Assembly: GCA_022577435.1 (NCBI GenBank)
Contig: JAKOON010000053.1
Span: forward strand, 598,501 to 662,500
DNA length: 64,000 nucleotides
Source of the DNA: Embiotoca jacksoni
Taxonomy: Eukaryota; Chordata; Actinopteri; Embiotocidae
Reading direction: 5' to 3'
The position numbers and the translations under genes are program-made. This document shows positions 38,501-50,182 of the stretch, piece by piece. Every line of letters begins with the position of its first letter. Position 1 is the first letter of the stretch. The notes under the pieces are model-generated. The model did not search any database, had not been told where the DNA came from, and was given only the letters and a program-made list of their open reading frames with translations.

Positions 38501-39137
38501 GTCAGATCTTGTTTTCTGCAGCTTCTGCGCCGCGTCCAAATTTATTGTTTGCCTCAAATAAATCAGAGATAATCCAACTTTAAGTATAATAATATTTATT
38601 TGTATTGATTTATACAATTCCTCTAATATAAGTTAATTCAAGACGGGAGATTCTGTGTTGAATTAATTTTGCACATTCATGACATGGAAGGGAAACGTTT
38701 GTCTTCACTGATGGAAGTTTTTCTGCAGCCAAAGATCCTGTCAATACTCAGTATTATTTGTTTGCGGCCACTAAAAAGGAGTAAATATGAATCTGCCACA
38801 TCATCAACTTTCAGTTCGTCCGGTGTGCTGAGAGGAAACAGGTTCTGCTCGGGAATCAAAGTCAAACTGAAAACCAAATGACTTCTCAGTGGGGTCGATA
38901 AACACTGAAGTCATTCCTCTACTTATCGGAACATTTACAACACATTCACATAAACCAGGAAAGCAACTTCACAAATGATAAAGAACTACTGAGTCAAACT
39001 GCGTCCGATACTTCAGCCAGTCATGATGATGTCGGACAGTTTTCCCTTTTTTTTTTTTTTTTTTTTGACACCAGTCCAGAAAAAAAAAGTCCACTTTTCG
39101 GAGGTTGTGTGTTTGTGGGTGAGATGGTTCTGAGAAG

Positions 39138-39177
39138 CCCCCCCCCCCCTTCTCCCCCTCCCTCCCCCTCCCCCCCA
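39138..39177 (-). other. uts1: G-run cluster in probable uts1 3' UTR
   Basis: The plus strand has several C-runs separated by one or two other bases. If the uts1 transcript extends about 200 nt past its stop, the RNA carries at least four G-runs of three or more, enough to form a G-quadruplex. The transcript end is not established; TTTATT words near 38,540 and 38,596 are candidate poly(A) signals on the minus strand. Confidence 0.4.
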
Positions 39178-39369
39178 AAGTCTTTAAATAACACAAACAT
39201 TTACATATTTACTGGCGGTTGCTTCGATGCGTAAAATTGGCACCAATCCGTGCGTAAAATGGTTTGGAGAGGGCGGCATGGCGCACGAACAGAAACTAAA
39301 TTGTCAGAGGTCTAGATGCTGAAACAGCGTCCTGGCTGTTTTTTTTTTGTTGTTTTTTTTTCTGTTTTT

Positions 39370-39825
39370 TTACCTCCCCACTTCGTCGAGCACTTTGCGG
39401 TTGAACTGCGCCTGCTGCCTCTGGCTCTCCATCTTGGCCATTTGGATCATATTCCTCAGCAGGTGGAAGGTCAGGTCGATGGACAGCGGCGGATCTTCGC
39501 TGCGCTTCAGCAGCTGCACCGCGGTCCTCACCTGCTCCTCCTCCTCGTCGTCGTCGCCTTCCTCGGGCGGGAGCGGGCGGAGGCGGTCCGGGTCCCTCCG
39601 CTGGAGGAACCTCAGGATGTTGTCGCCCAGGAGGTCCGAGGCGGCGGCGGCGTCCCCGGCGGCGGCAGCCGCTTTGAGGAGCACCTCGTCCAGTTGCTGC
39701 GTCTGGAGGCGGCCGCTGCTGCCATCCAGCCAGCCGGGGAACATGCGCGGTCTGCCGGCGGCGGGGCGGAGGTGCGCTGAGAGGAGGACCGAGGAGAGGA
39801 GCAGGAGCAGGGGGGCTGGCTTCAT
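39370..39825 (-). CDS. uts1: uts1 coding exon 2
   Basis: ATG at 39823-39825, stop TAA at 39370-39372; 151 codons. The exon's upstream edge is 39828 (acceptor ctgcttgcag|GACATG). An in-frame upstream ATG near 39,913 lies in the intron, before the acceptor, and is not used. The mature peptide is encoded by 39379-39501. Confidence 0.95.
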   Translation of the reverse strand: MKPAPLLLLLSSVLLSAHLRPAAGRPRMFPGWLDGSSGRLQTQQLDEVLLKAAAAAGDAAAASDLLGDNILRFLQRRDPDRLRPLPPEEGDDDEEEEQVRTAVQLLKRSEDPPLSIDLTFHLLRNMIQMAKMESQRQQAQFNRKVLDEVGR

Positions 39826-40370
39826 GTCCTGCAAGCAGAGGAGTCCGTTAAGAAGACAATCAGACGGTTCATCACGGGAAAAAAAAATCAAGAAGATCAA
39901 ACGCAGGTTTTGCAACTTTTTTTGTTGCGCAAAACTTTTATCTGCACTTTCAGACTTTATGCATCTAAAACTTCATCATTCTATAAACTTAATTTTAGTC
40001 CGCGAATCTTAAGATAAAAGAAAGTGAGTTATATAATCACCTCGAAAGCCACAGAATTGTGATATTTCAATCTAGCACGATAAAAAAAAGACAAAAAAAT
40101 TAACTTTAAAGACAAAAAATATATAAAAATGATAAAACATAATTAGAATTAGCTGGGTTTTTTTTAAATTGGATATACAAGACGATCTCCAATCAGGATG
40201 ATGACCGTGCTGTTATTTTCCATCCTCCCGAGATTTCTCTTGACCACTTCAAGCAGAACTTCACCCTGATTAATAATACAAAAATAATAATAAAAAAAAG
40301 CTTCAAGTACTCACGTTCTTCTCTCCAGATGCTGCAGCTTGAACTTCGTGTGGGTCCGCTGAGACGTCGG
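39370..40370 (-). CDS. uts1: uts1: preprourotensin I (urocortin/CRH family)
   Basis: Secreted neuropeptide precursor; urotensin I acts on CRH receptors and in fish is made in the brain and caudal neurosecretory system. The whole 151-residue precursor is in exon 2 (39370-39825), as in all CRH-family genes, with a non-coding exon 1. The N-terminus MKPAPLLLLLSSVLL is a signal peptide. An acidic run (EEGDDDEEEE) sits in the pro-region. Cleavage at LLKR releases a 41-residue peptide starting SEDPPLSIDLTFHLLRNMI and ending LDEV, followed by Gly-Arg as amidation donor and trimming residue. Family members more often have Gly-Lys here. LDEV and the ALTFHLLR-like core mark urotensin I rather than CRH. 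The same order trim54-uts1-mpv17 is seen as TRIM54-UCN-MPV17 in human. Confidence 0.95.
40315..40370 (-). other. uts1: uts1 non-coding exon 1 (5' UTR)
   Basis: A strong donor AAC|gtgagtact at the exon's 3' edge (40315) starts a 486-bp intron that ends at the exon 2 acceptor. The 5' edge is placed about 30 nt downstream of the TATA box and is approximate. Confidence 0.7.
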
Positions 40371-40398
40371 GTTGGGTTGAGACAGGGAGGTCCGCTGG

Positions 40399-40405
40399 TT
40401 TTATA
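40399..40405 (-). promoter_or_regulatory. uts1: TATA box of uts1
   Basis: TATAAAA on the minus strand, about 85 nt upstream of the exon 1 donor, consistent with a short first exon. CRH-family genes have a TATA box at this place. Confidence 0.75.
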
Positions 40406-40422
40406 CCTCCAGCCTGCCGCTT

Positions 40423-40430
40423 TGACGTCA
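40423..40430. promoter_or_regulatory. uts1: Consensus CRE (TGACGTCA) upstream of uts1
   Basis: A perfect palindromic cAMP-response element only 17 bp upstream of the TATA box. CREB control through a CRE is well known for CRH-family promoters, so cAMP induction of uts1 is a fair inference. In mammalian CRH the CRE lies further upstream. Confidence 0.8.
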
Positions 40431-40596
40431 ATGCGGGAACAGACAGGTTTGGAACGTGGACAAATTATGGAGACGGGACGCGGCGCGCGGTCCTGAGGGA
40501 CAGCTGGGACGGACGGGGAGCAGAAGAGGGCTGTTTTTATTTGATTTATTATTTTAACAGGTTTTCATTCTTTTCCAAAGTGGGGTCATGTCATGA

Positions 40597-40690
40597 AGGT
40601 ACAGGGGGGGAGGGGGAGGGGGGTGCAGGAGGAGGGTAGAGGGGCGTCACTGTGTGTGTGTGGGGGGGGGGGGGGGAGGGGGAGAGTTTC
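40597..40690 (+). other. G-rich tract upstream of uts1
   Basis: About 95 bp with many G-runs, including an uninterrupted run of about 15, located 230-320 bp upstream of the expected uts1 start. It fits G-quadruplex-forming DNA on the strand opposite to the uts1 mRNA sense. Confidence 0.6.
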
Positions 40691-42379
40691 CGGTGGGAGT
40701 AAAGTTGATTAGACTTCAGGTTGGCCAACTTTTCTTCTTCCATTTAAAAAATCATAGTCTTGGATTATTTCTGCCTGATTATTTTATTCGTGTGGATTTC
40801 TGACAACAACAAAAAAAAAGAAATCTGTTAAAATCCTCCTTTAAAAAAAAATATATATATATATTTATGTATTTTAATGACATTTAAGATTAAATATCAG
40901 TCGACATCCACAGCAAGACTCCTCACTGTGTCTTCCTTTAATTACCTTGGCTCGGTGTTAAACACGGTGAGATCCTGGGTGTTGAATCACGACATGAATC
41001 TCATCTTTCTGGGAAGAGTTCGTCCCTCCGGAGGAAGACGACGGCTATTTGGCGGATTTTCAGTGCATTTGTCAGACTCTTTTTTTTTTTTTTTTCCCTC
41101 ATTTAGCCGAGTTGTGTTTGTGTGCAGCTGATTTGGTCGCCCGCCCGACTCGGCAGCCTCCACGTTTCCCTCCAAAAACACTCAGGCCCCCCCCCCCCCC
41201 CACACCCCTCCAGAGCCGAGTTATTGAGGTCAAACACGCCATTGACATCCACTCATGTGAAACTTCATTCGCTTTCACACCAAAAAACACTCAATTATTG
41301 TTTTTTTTTTTTGTTTTTTTTATTAAAATATGTGCACATTGTGAAAATAAAGATTCTATAAAACCCTGAAGAACTTCAACACCGTCACAGACACATTTTA
41401 TTGCGTAAGTTTGAGGAGTTTTAGTTAAATTCAGTAATTGTTAAAAGGTAAACTTTCACATTTTATAGTCATGATGACTGAAGATTTCTGTCTATGCGGC
41501 AAATATGAAGCTGGTTAGCTTAGTCTTGGAATAAAATCAGGGAACGGGGTGGGGGAGGGGAAGGGGGGGGGACATATGCCCATATTTGGACAAGCTATAG
41601 GAAGGAGCGGAGCAGTGGATCTGGACTCGATCTGATTGGTAATGCTATGGCCCGCCCACTTGCAGTGGAAAGCTGACTGCACCAAAGACCTGTCAATCAA
41701 AAATGCCACTTTTTGACACCTAATATCTAATGAACGAGTGATTATTTTCAGATGGAGCGCCACAAAACTAATAAGAAGGAGCGGCTTCAGCTAACGACAC
41801 CATAACGAGTCGTGGAAAACATTTATTGACTTTGTATTTGAAGAGAAAAGTTGAATGGGAGTCTATGGAGCCGGAGGGTTTGTGGAGCCTCTAGTGGCAC
41901 TCGGTGGTATTGCAGTTTATGAAACTTCCAAATCAGCTTAATTTTTCAGACCCCAGAAGCTTTTATATATAGTCTTCGGCCCCAACGTAATAATACTATA
42001 TAAAGGGAGCTACGTGGACGAGGTGACGGTGAAGACAAAAAACAAACATTGTAAATTAAAATCACGCTAACGGAAAATCGGGCCAAAAGTTTCTTCATTG
42101 TAACACAAAACACGGAAACCGCTGACAAATGATCCTCGCACACATCAGAAGTTTCCTCTGCAGCCAGCAGGTATGAGTGGGCGCGTGTCCATAAATACTC
42201 AACTTTCACAGACATTTTTTAATGCGAAAGTTTTGACTTTCAAGTGTGAATTTGTCACTCAGACGAGGACGAAGCGCTTTCCTCCCGACCTTTACGTTGA
42301 CTCAGCCGGTCACAGCTTCGGAACATCGAGAAACACCAAGAGGACTCAGCAGCCCGAAGTAAGTTACGCCCATGTCTGT
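40691..42379. other. Intergenic DNA between uts1 and mpv17
   Basis: The end of the mpv17 transcript should fall here: a minus-strand AATAAA complement lies near 41,822, about 660 nt past the mpv17 stop, but inside an interspersed repeat. A C-run is present near 41,190. No other exon is supported. Confidence 0.45.
41565..41965. repeat. Interspersed repeat family R1, copy A
   Basis: It shares ordered words with copies B and C: atatttggac, gatctg, cccgcccac, ctgactgcacca, gacctgtcaatcaa, gattattttcagatgga, gaatgggagtctatgg, gagccggagg, ctagtggcactcggtggtat and tttttcagacc. This is a widespread kind of teleost non-coding element, probably a non-autonomous transposon. No terminal repeats were identified. 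Confidence 0.75.

Positions 42380-42381
<2 letters not shown>

Positions 42382-42442
<61 letters not shown>
42382..42442. repeat. CA microsatellite in mpv17 3' UTR
   Basis: About 30 CA units, starting 38 bp downstream of the mpv17 stop in transcript direction. The mpv17 mRNA should therefore carry a GU repeat in its 3' UTR. Confidence 0.9.
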
Positions 42443-42444
<2 letters not shown>

Positions 42445-42479
42445 CGAGTGAGTGTAAAACCATGCTCGGCGATGGTCCT

Positions 42480-42549
42480 TCATATCTTGTTGGCCTTCCA
42501 GGTCAGGTAGGAGTTCCAGGCGACGGCGACGACCTGGACGACGGCCAAC
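42480..42549 (-). CDS. mpv17: mpv17 last coding exon
   Basis: 70 nt; the first base completes Arg, then LAVVQVVAVAWNSYLTWKAN, KI and TGA at 42480-42482. Acceptor cctccggcag. The ending WNSYL.WKA matches the C-terminal signature of the family. Confidence 0.96.
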
Positions 42550-45392
42550 CTGCCGGAGGAAGGAAGAAGAGAGACTCGAGCTCAGCGGGGCGTCGGACGG
42601 TTTCGTCATCGGCCGGAGAAAATTAAGACAAACACTCCAAAACATGAGTTAAATGGTTGTTTTTTTGAAGTACCGAGTAAATTCGGACAATTTAAGTCTA
42701 AAACAGGATTTTTTATTTTTTTTTCCTTTTAGGTGTTAAATAATTGGACTTCTTCAGACACACAAGTTCGTCTGCACTTTACACACAAACTGCACACGTG
42801 ATCAGCTGATTGACGGTTATATTTATCGAGTTTTTGAACAGCTCACCTGTGGTGCAGTGGAATGAAGTAGAAGTTGGCGATCTGAACCGGAGGCCAAAGC
42901 TGAAAGAAACGGGAAACGTTCAGCCGCGATATTCACTATTTACGATAATGAAATAATCAATATTTATGTATCAATAGAATAAGGAACCATACGTACGTAG
43001 TAGTTGGAGATCAGAGCGTCTGTGTAGTCCTGTCAGAAGAAAAAAAAAGAAGTGAGAAATGGTTTTATGTCGTAAATTTGTTTTCAAAAATCAGAATATA
43101 GAAATCAATGTTAACAGAACAAAGTCAGGCTTAAGCTCGTCTAAATCCTGGATTAGTATGTTTTCGGTCAAGTCAAGCCAGGTTTAGTTAATCCAGATGA
43201 ATGGATTTAACTACCCGAGTTAGAAGAATCTCCTGATAATTCACCGAGTAGTTTAGTACTAAAACCAAGCGGCCGTTATGAAGCCTCGAGTTTCGTACTT
43301 TGTCTGGCGCCATCTTATTAGTTGGGAGCAGTTTGGAGCAGGAAGTGACCATATTTGGACGAGCTGGGGGAGGAGCCAGCGCTGGATCCGACTGATCAGA
43401 TTGGAAACCTGACGAAACTACGTCCCGCCCACCGATAGCTGTAACCTGACTGCACCACAGATCTGTCAATCAACAGACACCCCCAAAAACAGGTCTTCTT
43501 GAATCTTCTTTTCTAATGAATGAGGGATTATTTTCAGATGGACCTCCAGAAAACTAATAAGAAGGAGTGACTTTAGCTAACAACACCGAGATAACTGATG
43601 GACACATTTTATTGGCTTTGGATTTGATGAGAGAAGTTGAATGGGAGTCTATGGAGCCGGAGGCTTTTTGGAGCCGACCTCTAGTGGCACTCGCTGGTAT
43701 TGCAGCTGAAGACACTTCCACTTTAGCCTCATTTTTCAGACCCGGAAGCTACGAACACTTTTATTATTTTATTTTGCTTATGACTAAAACCAGTTCGAAA
43801 AAGCCCTGAAGAAATGTGGCTCATTACACCTCCATTTTAGAAAAATACTGTATTTTAAAAGCACATTTGAATACCCATAAATTTAAGAAATAAATCAGCT
43901 CAACATCCAAACAGTAACAACAACAGTCACGACTATCTGATAAGAACTCAGCCTGCAGCGCAGATTACAAACTCCATTAAATAATTCAGTGATGTTCATC
44001 TGCGTCTCCTCTTCATGTTTCCTTAAGTTCCTGTTTGCGGATGAATATACACATTTTTACATTCATGAGACATGAGATTCTTTGTAAAAGATGCTCGCAA
44101 CAGCTTTATGAAAAAAATAAATAAATAAATAAATCTCAAGAGGAAACATACTTTATTTGTTGCTTTTATTTTTCATTTTATTGATTTTATTGTGCCGAAC
44201 TGGGACCCCGAGATCTGAATTTTGTTCCATTTATGTCCCCGCGTGTCTAAAATGACAATTCAAAACCTTCCTCGAATCCTTGAATATTGCTGACATCGAA
44301 TATCTGTACAGAAACTTCTGGCCTCTGAGCTTCGTCCCGACGACGCTCTCTGTCACAGAAACAGTCGAAACCGCCGGTGGGGGGGAGGGCGAAGTGAGAA
44401 ACGCTGACACAGCGAAAGCTCAGAGTTGGTGCGAAGTTTTAAAAAAACAACCCAGGAAGGGAAGAAAAATGTTCAGAGGCCAGAAAATCTCAGCAGCTGG
44501 CCAATAAACTGTTGCGTAATAATTTGGTATTCAACGTAGACTGTAGATGTTCAGATTTGAGTCAAAAGACGGGAAAAAAAAAACTAAAAAAAACTAATTC
44601 AAGCTTTCACACCAAAGACGCATTCCTACATTTAAACTTAAAAATGATTTAAGAAAAGAAAAAGCTTCCATACGGAACATATAATAGAACATAGGATAGT
44701 TGTTTAGCCCTTTTTTTTTTTTTTTTGTCTTTTGCTATGTTTGAATTAAAAAAAGTTAAATATGTAAAACAAATTGGCAGAAATAAAAGTTGTTGCCGTA
44801 GTGATAACTGCACGGAGTGGGGGGGGGGGGGGGAATCGTTCGGTGGCTCGTGATGAGGTGTTTTCCTGGCGTGCCGCTGTTCGGGGAGGTCACCGCAATG
44901 TCACCGCAGCGTCGCTACGCGGTTGCCGTGGCGTTCTCGTCGGTTGCCAGGGCTGAAAAATGAAGCCGACACGCCAAAATAACAACAACTAACGAGCCAA
45001 ATACTGCAGTTCCTCCGACGGCCACTCGAGGCTGCCTCCAAAAAGTGAGTCCCTCCCTCCCTCCCCCCCTGAAATGTTTGCATGACTTGCACACTCTTAT
45101 TCTGTGGTTTTATTATTTTATTTAAAAGGAGACTTTCAACACGTTCAAACCTGCCGCATCGGCACTCCAAGAGACGATTCACATTGTCATCATCGTGTTG
45201 TTTCTTATGCGGACGAACCAGGTTTGAAGTTTTGTGGATGTTAACGGGGAGTTTAAGTTTATGATATTAATGTAATAAAAACACTGGAAATACGCAACAA
45301 TGGCATGAAAATAATTTAAAGAAATGTAATGAAATAATAATGAAACCGGTGGTCGATGTGGACTTTTTTTAGATTCAAAAGGTGTGTGCTTG

Positions 45393-45451
<59 letters not shown>

Positions 45452-46700
45452 CGTGCCTGTCATCCCGTTAAAGGTCACCGCAACATATAAAAACAACAAG
45501 CCAATGTTCTGGTTACAATATTTGTTCTTTTTTTTTTTTCGTGGCTGAAACCGTTTTTCTAATTATGACTTCACCACCTGAAGGTGAAGCCGCATCAAAA
45601 TCGTTCCACCGCTGGAGACGAGGCTTTTGTTTCCTCCTCCAGGAGGTTCCCGGGCTTATCGTTCATTATACTTTAGTGTTTCGTACCAGGAGTTAAATCA
45701 CATTGAAGTGTGTGTTAACAGTATCTAGTGGCGTAATTTCTACGTTCAAATTTTATTTGCAACGCGGAAAAATGTGGAAACAAACTGCAGCGAGAGCTCC
45801 TCGAGATCTTAGAAAATACTTCTGGCCGTACAGAATTGTTGTTTTTAAAATGCCACGGTGTTCAAAATATTCTCAGACGTTTAAGATGTATAAAAAAAAA
45901 AAAATGGACTATAGGACTATCTTTCTTCCTTATTTCCTGTTTTTACCGGCGCCATGGTTGTAATGCGTTACTCCCGTCAGCAGGTGGCGGTAATTCACCT
46001 GAAAGCTGTTTGCCAGCCGCCATGAAACAACAGGAGAAGAGCAGCACATTACTGCTGGGAAACTGGACAGATGGGCGCTAAACAGCAAATATTAGCACGC
46101 TAAAATAAACGTGTTAAAGATGAAAACATTAGCGTGTGAGTGGCATTAACTCGTCTGTAAAAGGCTACAATGATGTAAATTTGGAATAAAGAAAATTAGC
46201 CCCCGAAGAAGCAAAGTTTTGAATGTACTTAACTTCAGTTTAGCGGTTTATATATATATATATATATATATGTTTATATATATATACACGCACACCAAAC
46301 TTGCACGAAACAATCAGCTGCTGGCGTTCAGGTAGAAAAGAAAAAGGTCAACAGGCAGGTAAACAAGAAAAAGGTTAAAAAAAAAAAAAAGTCTCGACTG
46401 AAAGCGCGTCCGGTTTCAAACGAGCGGCGTCGGCTGTTGATTTTTTTTTTTCTTTGTTTTTTCGGAGGCTCCGTTAATTTCCATCTCACATTTCCGCGGC
46501 CTCGTTGTAAATGAGGCACATTTGTCATTTATTTTCGGTCCTTTCTGACATTTACCAGCGTGGCCTTTCAGGCCCGCCGCCTCTCCGTCGGGTAAATAAT
46601 TGATGGCGATCGAGGCGGCACGTCGGGTAAGCACGGCGCTGACGGACGTCTGAGCAGCTGGCACAGGACGACAAGACGGTTAGCTCTGAACCCGGCATGC

Positions 46701-46761
<61 letters not shown>

Positions 46762-49700
46762 ATATATACGAAGGTATGAGTCACTCCGGCTATTTCCACC
46801 TTCCCCTCCTCCTCCTCCTCTTCCTCTCTCGTCTCTTCCTCCATCACAGGAAATAGTTTCTAATAATAATAATGGGAGGTGAGCGTCGGAGGTCGGATTC
46901 TGTACCCGCGACGGAAGACAAACTTCCTCTCCGCGTGCCGTCGTTTAGCCGACGCGTGCGGGAAAAAAACCCGCCTGAGAAAACACCGTCGGTTTGTGTC
47001 GACTCTAAAAAGATCTTCAACCTCTAATTTAAATAAAGTTTTATAGATTTTTCATTGTTCAAGTTTAAAAAAACATTTCTGTTAAACCTAAATTTGCGAT
47101 TTTTTAAAAAAAAATTTCATCTGCTGTTTAAACCCACATCTGAGGCTCCACGCTAGTAAACTCCCTGTTGTGCCTTTAACATGACATTTATAAATAAAAA
47201 CAAAATGACAGAAAAAGGAAAAGACCGGGTTAAAAACGCTTTTACTGGAGGTAAAAATCCTTTTTAAAACACAGTTTTGAGGTTTTTTTAGGTTAAACGA
47301 AGCGACTCCAGGCAGATTTTCCAACATAATTATAACCAATGTCGCCTTTTCTTCATTTACTTTTGCAAAAAAACCAAAACCAGGAGTCAGTTTCCTCTCT
47401 GACAGCCAAGATGGATGGGTATATATATATATATAAAAAAAAAACAAAAAAAAAACAAACATATTTTGACCAGATTTTCAGAAAGTTATTTTGGCTTCTT
47501 TTATTTCACTTACAGTAAACGTAAGGGTCAGTAGTTATCTCAAACACGACTGACGCTGCCGTCACTTCACCTGTCCCTCCCGTGCTCCGCTCCGCGTGAC
47601 GAAGCCCCGCCCTCCGCCGAACACACACACAGAGAGCAGAGGACGCAAACCGCCGCTAACCGGCCGACGCCGACGTGAAAGCTCGCCAACTCACCCTCTT
47701 CAGCTTGGCGAGGTTCTCGTCCACCGTCAGTCCGTTCAGCGCTCCGGAGAGACCGAGGAACGACGCCAGGAAGCCCGGAGCGAAACACAACTGGGACGAC
47801 ACACACAAAAAAAAAGAAAAAAAAGCGAGAAGTAAAAGTTAAAGAGCGGCGCTGAGACCGTTGATCGTAAAAAAAAAAAAAAAAAAAAAAAAAAACGGTC
47901 TGAAAAATAATGAATAAAATAATGAAAAAACAAGTGACGACAGCGAGGTCCGTTAATGAACTGATTGAGTGTTTTCACCTCAACAAACTCAGATATTAAA
48001 TCTGATTCTTGAAAAAGAAGAAAACAGAATCATTATAGATTTAATTGTTGTTGTAATATTTTTTTCTACATATTGTAGCCGAGTAAGTTTTATAGCCTCA
48101 AAATTTATTTGTTTTGGATTGTGAGCTCGAAAATTTTTACAGAATAATTGTTTATAAATATTTTAAAAGCCCCCCCAAAAAAATTAATTATTCAAGAAAT
48201 CACTGCCTGTTCAACCGAATGACCTCAAACACATCAGAAAATTACAGATTCCAGATGTTTCTGGTCTGAATTAGGAAAAGTAATGGAAGCGTAGCTACAT
48301 TTGGCTTGTTAGGTCAATATTCATTTAAAAATGTACCTCTAGGACATAAACTGATCGAAGAATTTGCAATTTGAGCAGCACATCATTTACATGAGGTCAA
48401 AAAAAAAAAAAAAAAATAAAAGCCATAAATGATCATTTTTTAAATTATCGCTAGTTTTATTTTGTTGTTTTTTGGAGAGGAAGCTGATGGAGATCTAAAA
48501 TAAAGAACGTAAAAATAAAAACACGCTGACGCTTTTGTTAAAATCTCTGCTGTTCGTCGACGTCGGTTGAAGAGAAACGTCTCGACATGAAACAGTCCGT
48601 TTTACTTCCTTCTGTTATTCAGGTCTGACGCAGGAAGACGCCTTCAATCTTTCAAAACTCTCCGAACGGCACTTCGTTTGTTGCGTAGCGGTGACGCGGA
48701 GGGAGGCGGCGTACCGTCGGAGCTCAGGTAAATATTTCAGGAGGAAGTGGAAGATATCGAAAGATATCTTAAAGTCTCGTTCTGCTGCGGCTCCGAGTTC
48801 AAGCTGCATTGGTAAACGCTGCAGTTACACAAAAGAACAACCACCACCAGGGGGCAGCAGAGACAAATGTTCGTCTACTTTTAAGAGAATATTACAATTA
48901 CCTCCAATAATAAACAGTGATTTGCTATTTTCTATATTTTTCTGTCTATCGACAAATGCAGTAATCTTAAATTTTATCTGGGTTTTTATTCTTGGAATTT
49001 TATTTCTCGTTTATTAATATCTCATTTAAACACAACATACATTTTATTTGTGATTCACGTGTAAACTGACTTTTAATATGCGGCACTGTTTATCAGATAT
49101 TTATACATTTTTATTATCATTTAACTGGAAGACATGATTTATTTTTTTCTGACATTCTATACATTAATTAATTATTGTTTTAATGTAGAAAAATATCGAG
49201 CAGATTATTTACGAATCTTCAATTGCATGACATTAAAGATATCGAAGTAAAAAAAAAAAAATTATAATTTTCTAATTGGTGTTTAGGACAAAAGGATCAG
49301 CCTCCGCTTGGTTACTCATCCGAGAGAGAAAAATATGGAGGAACTATTAAACGCGTCGACAGAGTTTCGTCTTGTCAGCGTGAGTCTGATACACAGAAAT
49401 GATGTCAGCGGCTGGAGATTCATCTGTTGGACACATCTAACGAACCGAGGCTGAAATCATTCAGCGTGTTTACACTTCAGATGTCGGTTAGTTTGGCCTG
49501 TTTTTAAACAACAACAGTAGAAGTAGAAGAAGAAGAAGAAGAAGAAGAAGGAGAAGAAGAAGAAGAAGAAGAAGGAGAAGAAGAAGAAGGAGAAGGAGAA
49601 GAAGAAGAAGGAGGAGAAGAAGAAGAATTAGGAGAATTAGAAGAAGTAGTAGAAGTACAACTACTAGTAGTAGATGTAGTAGAATTAGAAGTAGAAGAAC

Positions 49701-50150
49701 AAGTAGAAGTAGTAGAAAGAGAAGTAGTAGAATTAAAAGTAGTAGAAGTAGTAGAAGTAATAGTAGTAGGAGAAGTAGAATAAGTAGTAGAAGTAGAAGA
49801 AGAAGTAGAAGAAGTAGAAGAAGTAGAAGTAGAAGTAGTAGAAGAAGAAGAAGTAGAAGAAGTAGCAGTAGTAGAAGTAGAAGAAGTAGAAGAAGTAGAA
49901 GAAGAAGTAGAAGTAGTAGAAGAAGAAGAAGAAGTAGAAGAAGTAGCAGTAGTAGAAGTAGAAGAAGTAGAAGAAGTAGAAGTAGTAGCAGTAGTAGAAG
50001 TAGAAGAAGTAGAAGAAGTAGAAGAAGAAGAAGAAGAAGTAGAAGTAGTAGAAGAAGAAGAAGAAGTAGAAGAAGTAGCAGTAGAAGAAGTAGAAGAAGT
50101 AGAAGTAGTAGCAGTAGTAGAAGAAGTAGAAGAAGTAGAAGAAGAAGAAG

Positions 50151-50182
<32 letters not shown>

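Larger units (their letters stand above)
43030..47694. other. mpv17 intron (4.7 kb) with repeats
   Basis: The largest mpv17 intron. It contains R1 copy B, CA repeats at 45396-45448 and 46704-46759, a G-run near 44,820 and ATAA and TA microsatellites. I see no other gene; open frames such as 44,280-44,507 have no family match. Confidence 0.7.

Noticed and set aside
39316..40012. Plus-strand open frames overlapping uts1
   Set aside because: Antisense shadows of the GC-rich uts1 coding exon; no family match.
42372..42626. Plus-strand frame with poly(TH)
   Set aside because: Translation of the CA microsatellite and the antisense of the mpv17 last exon.
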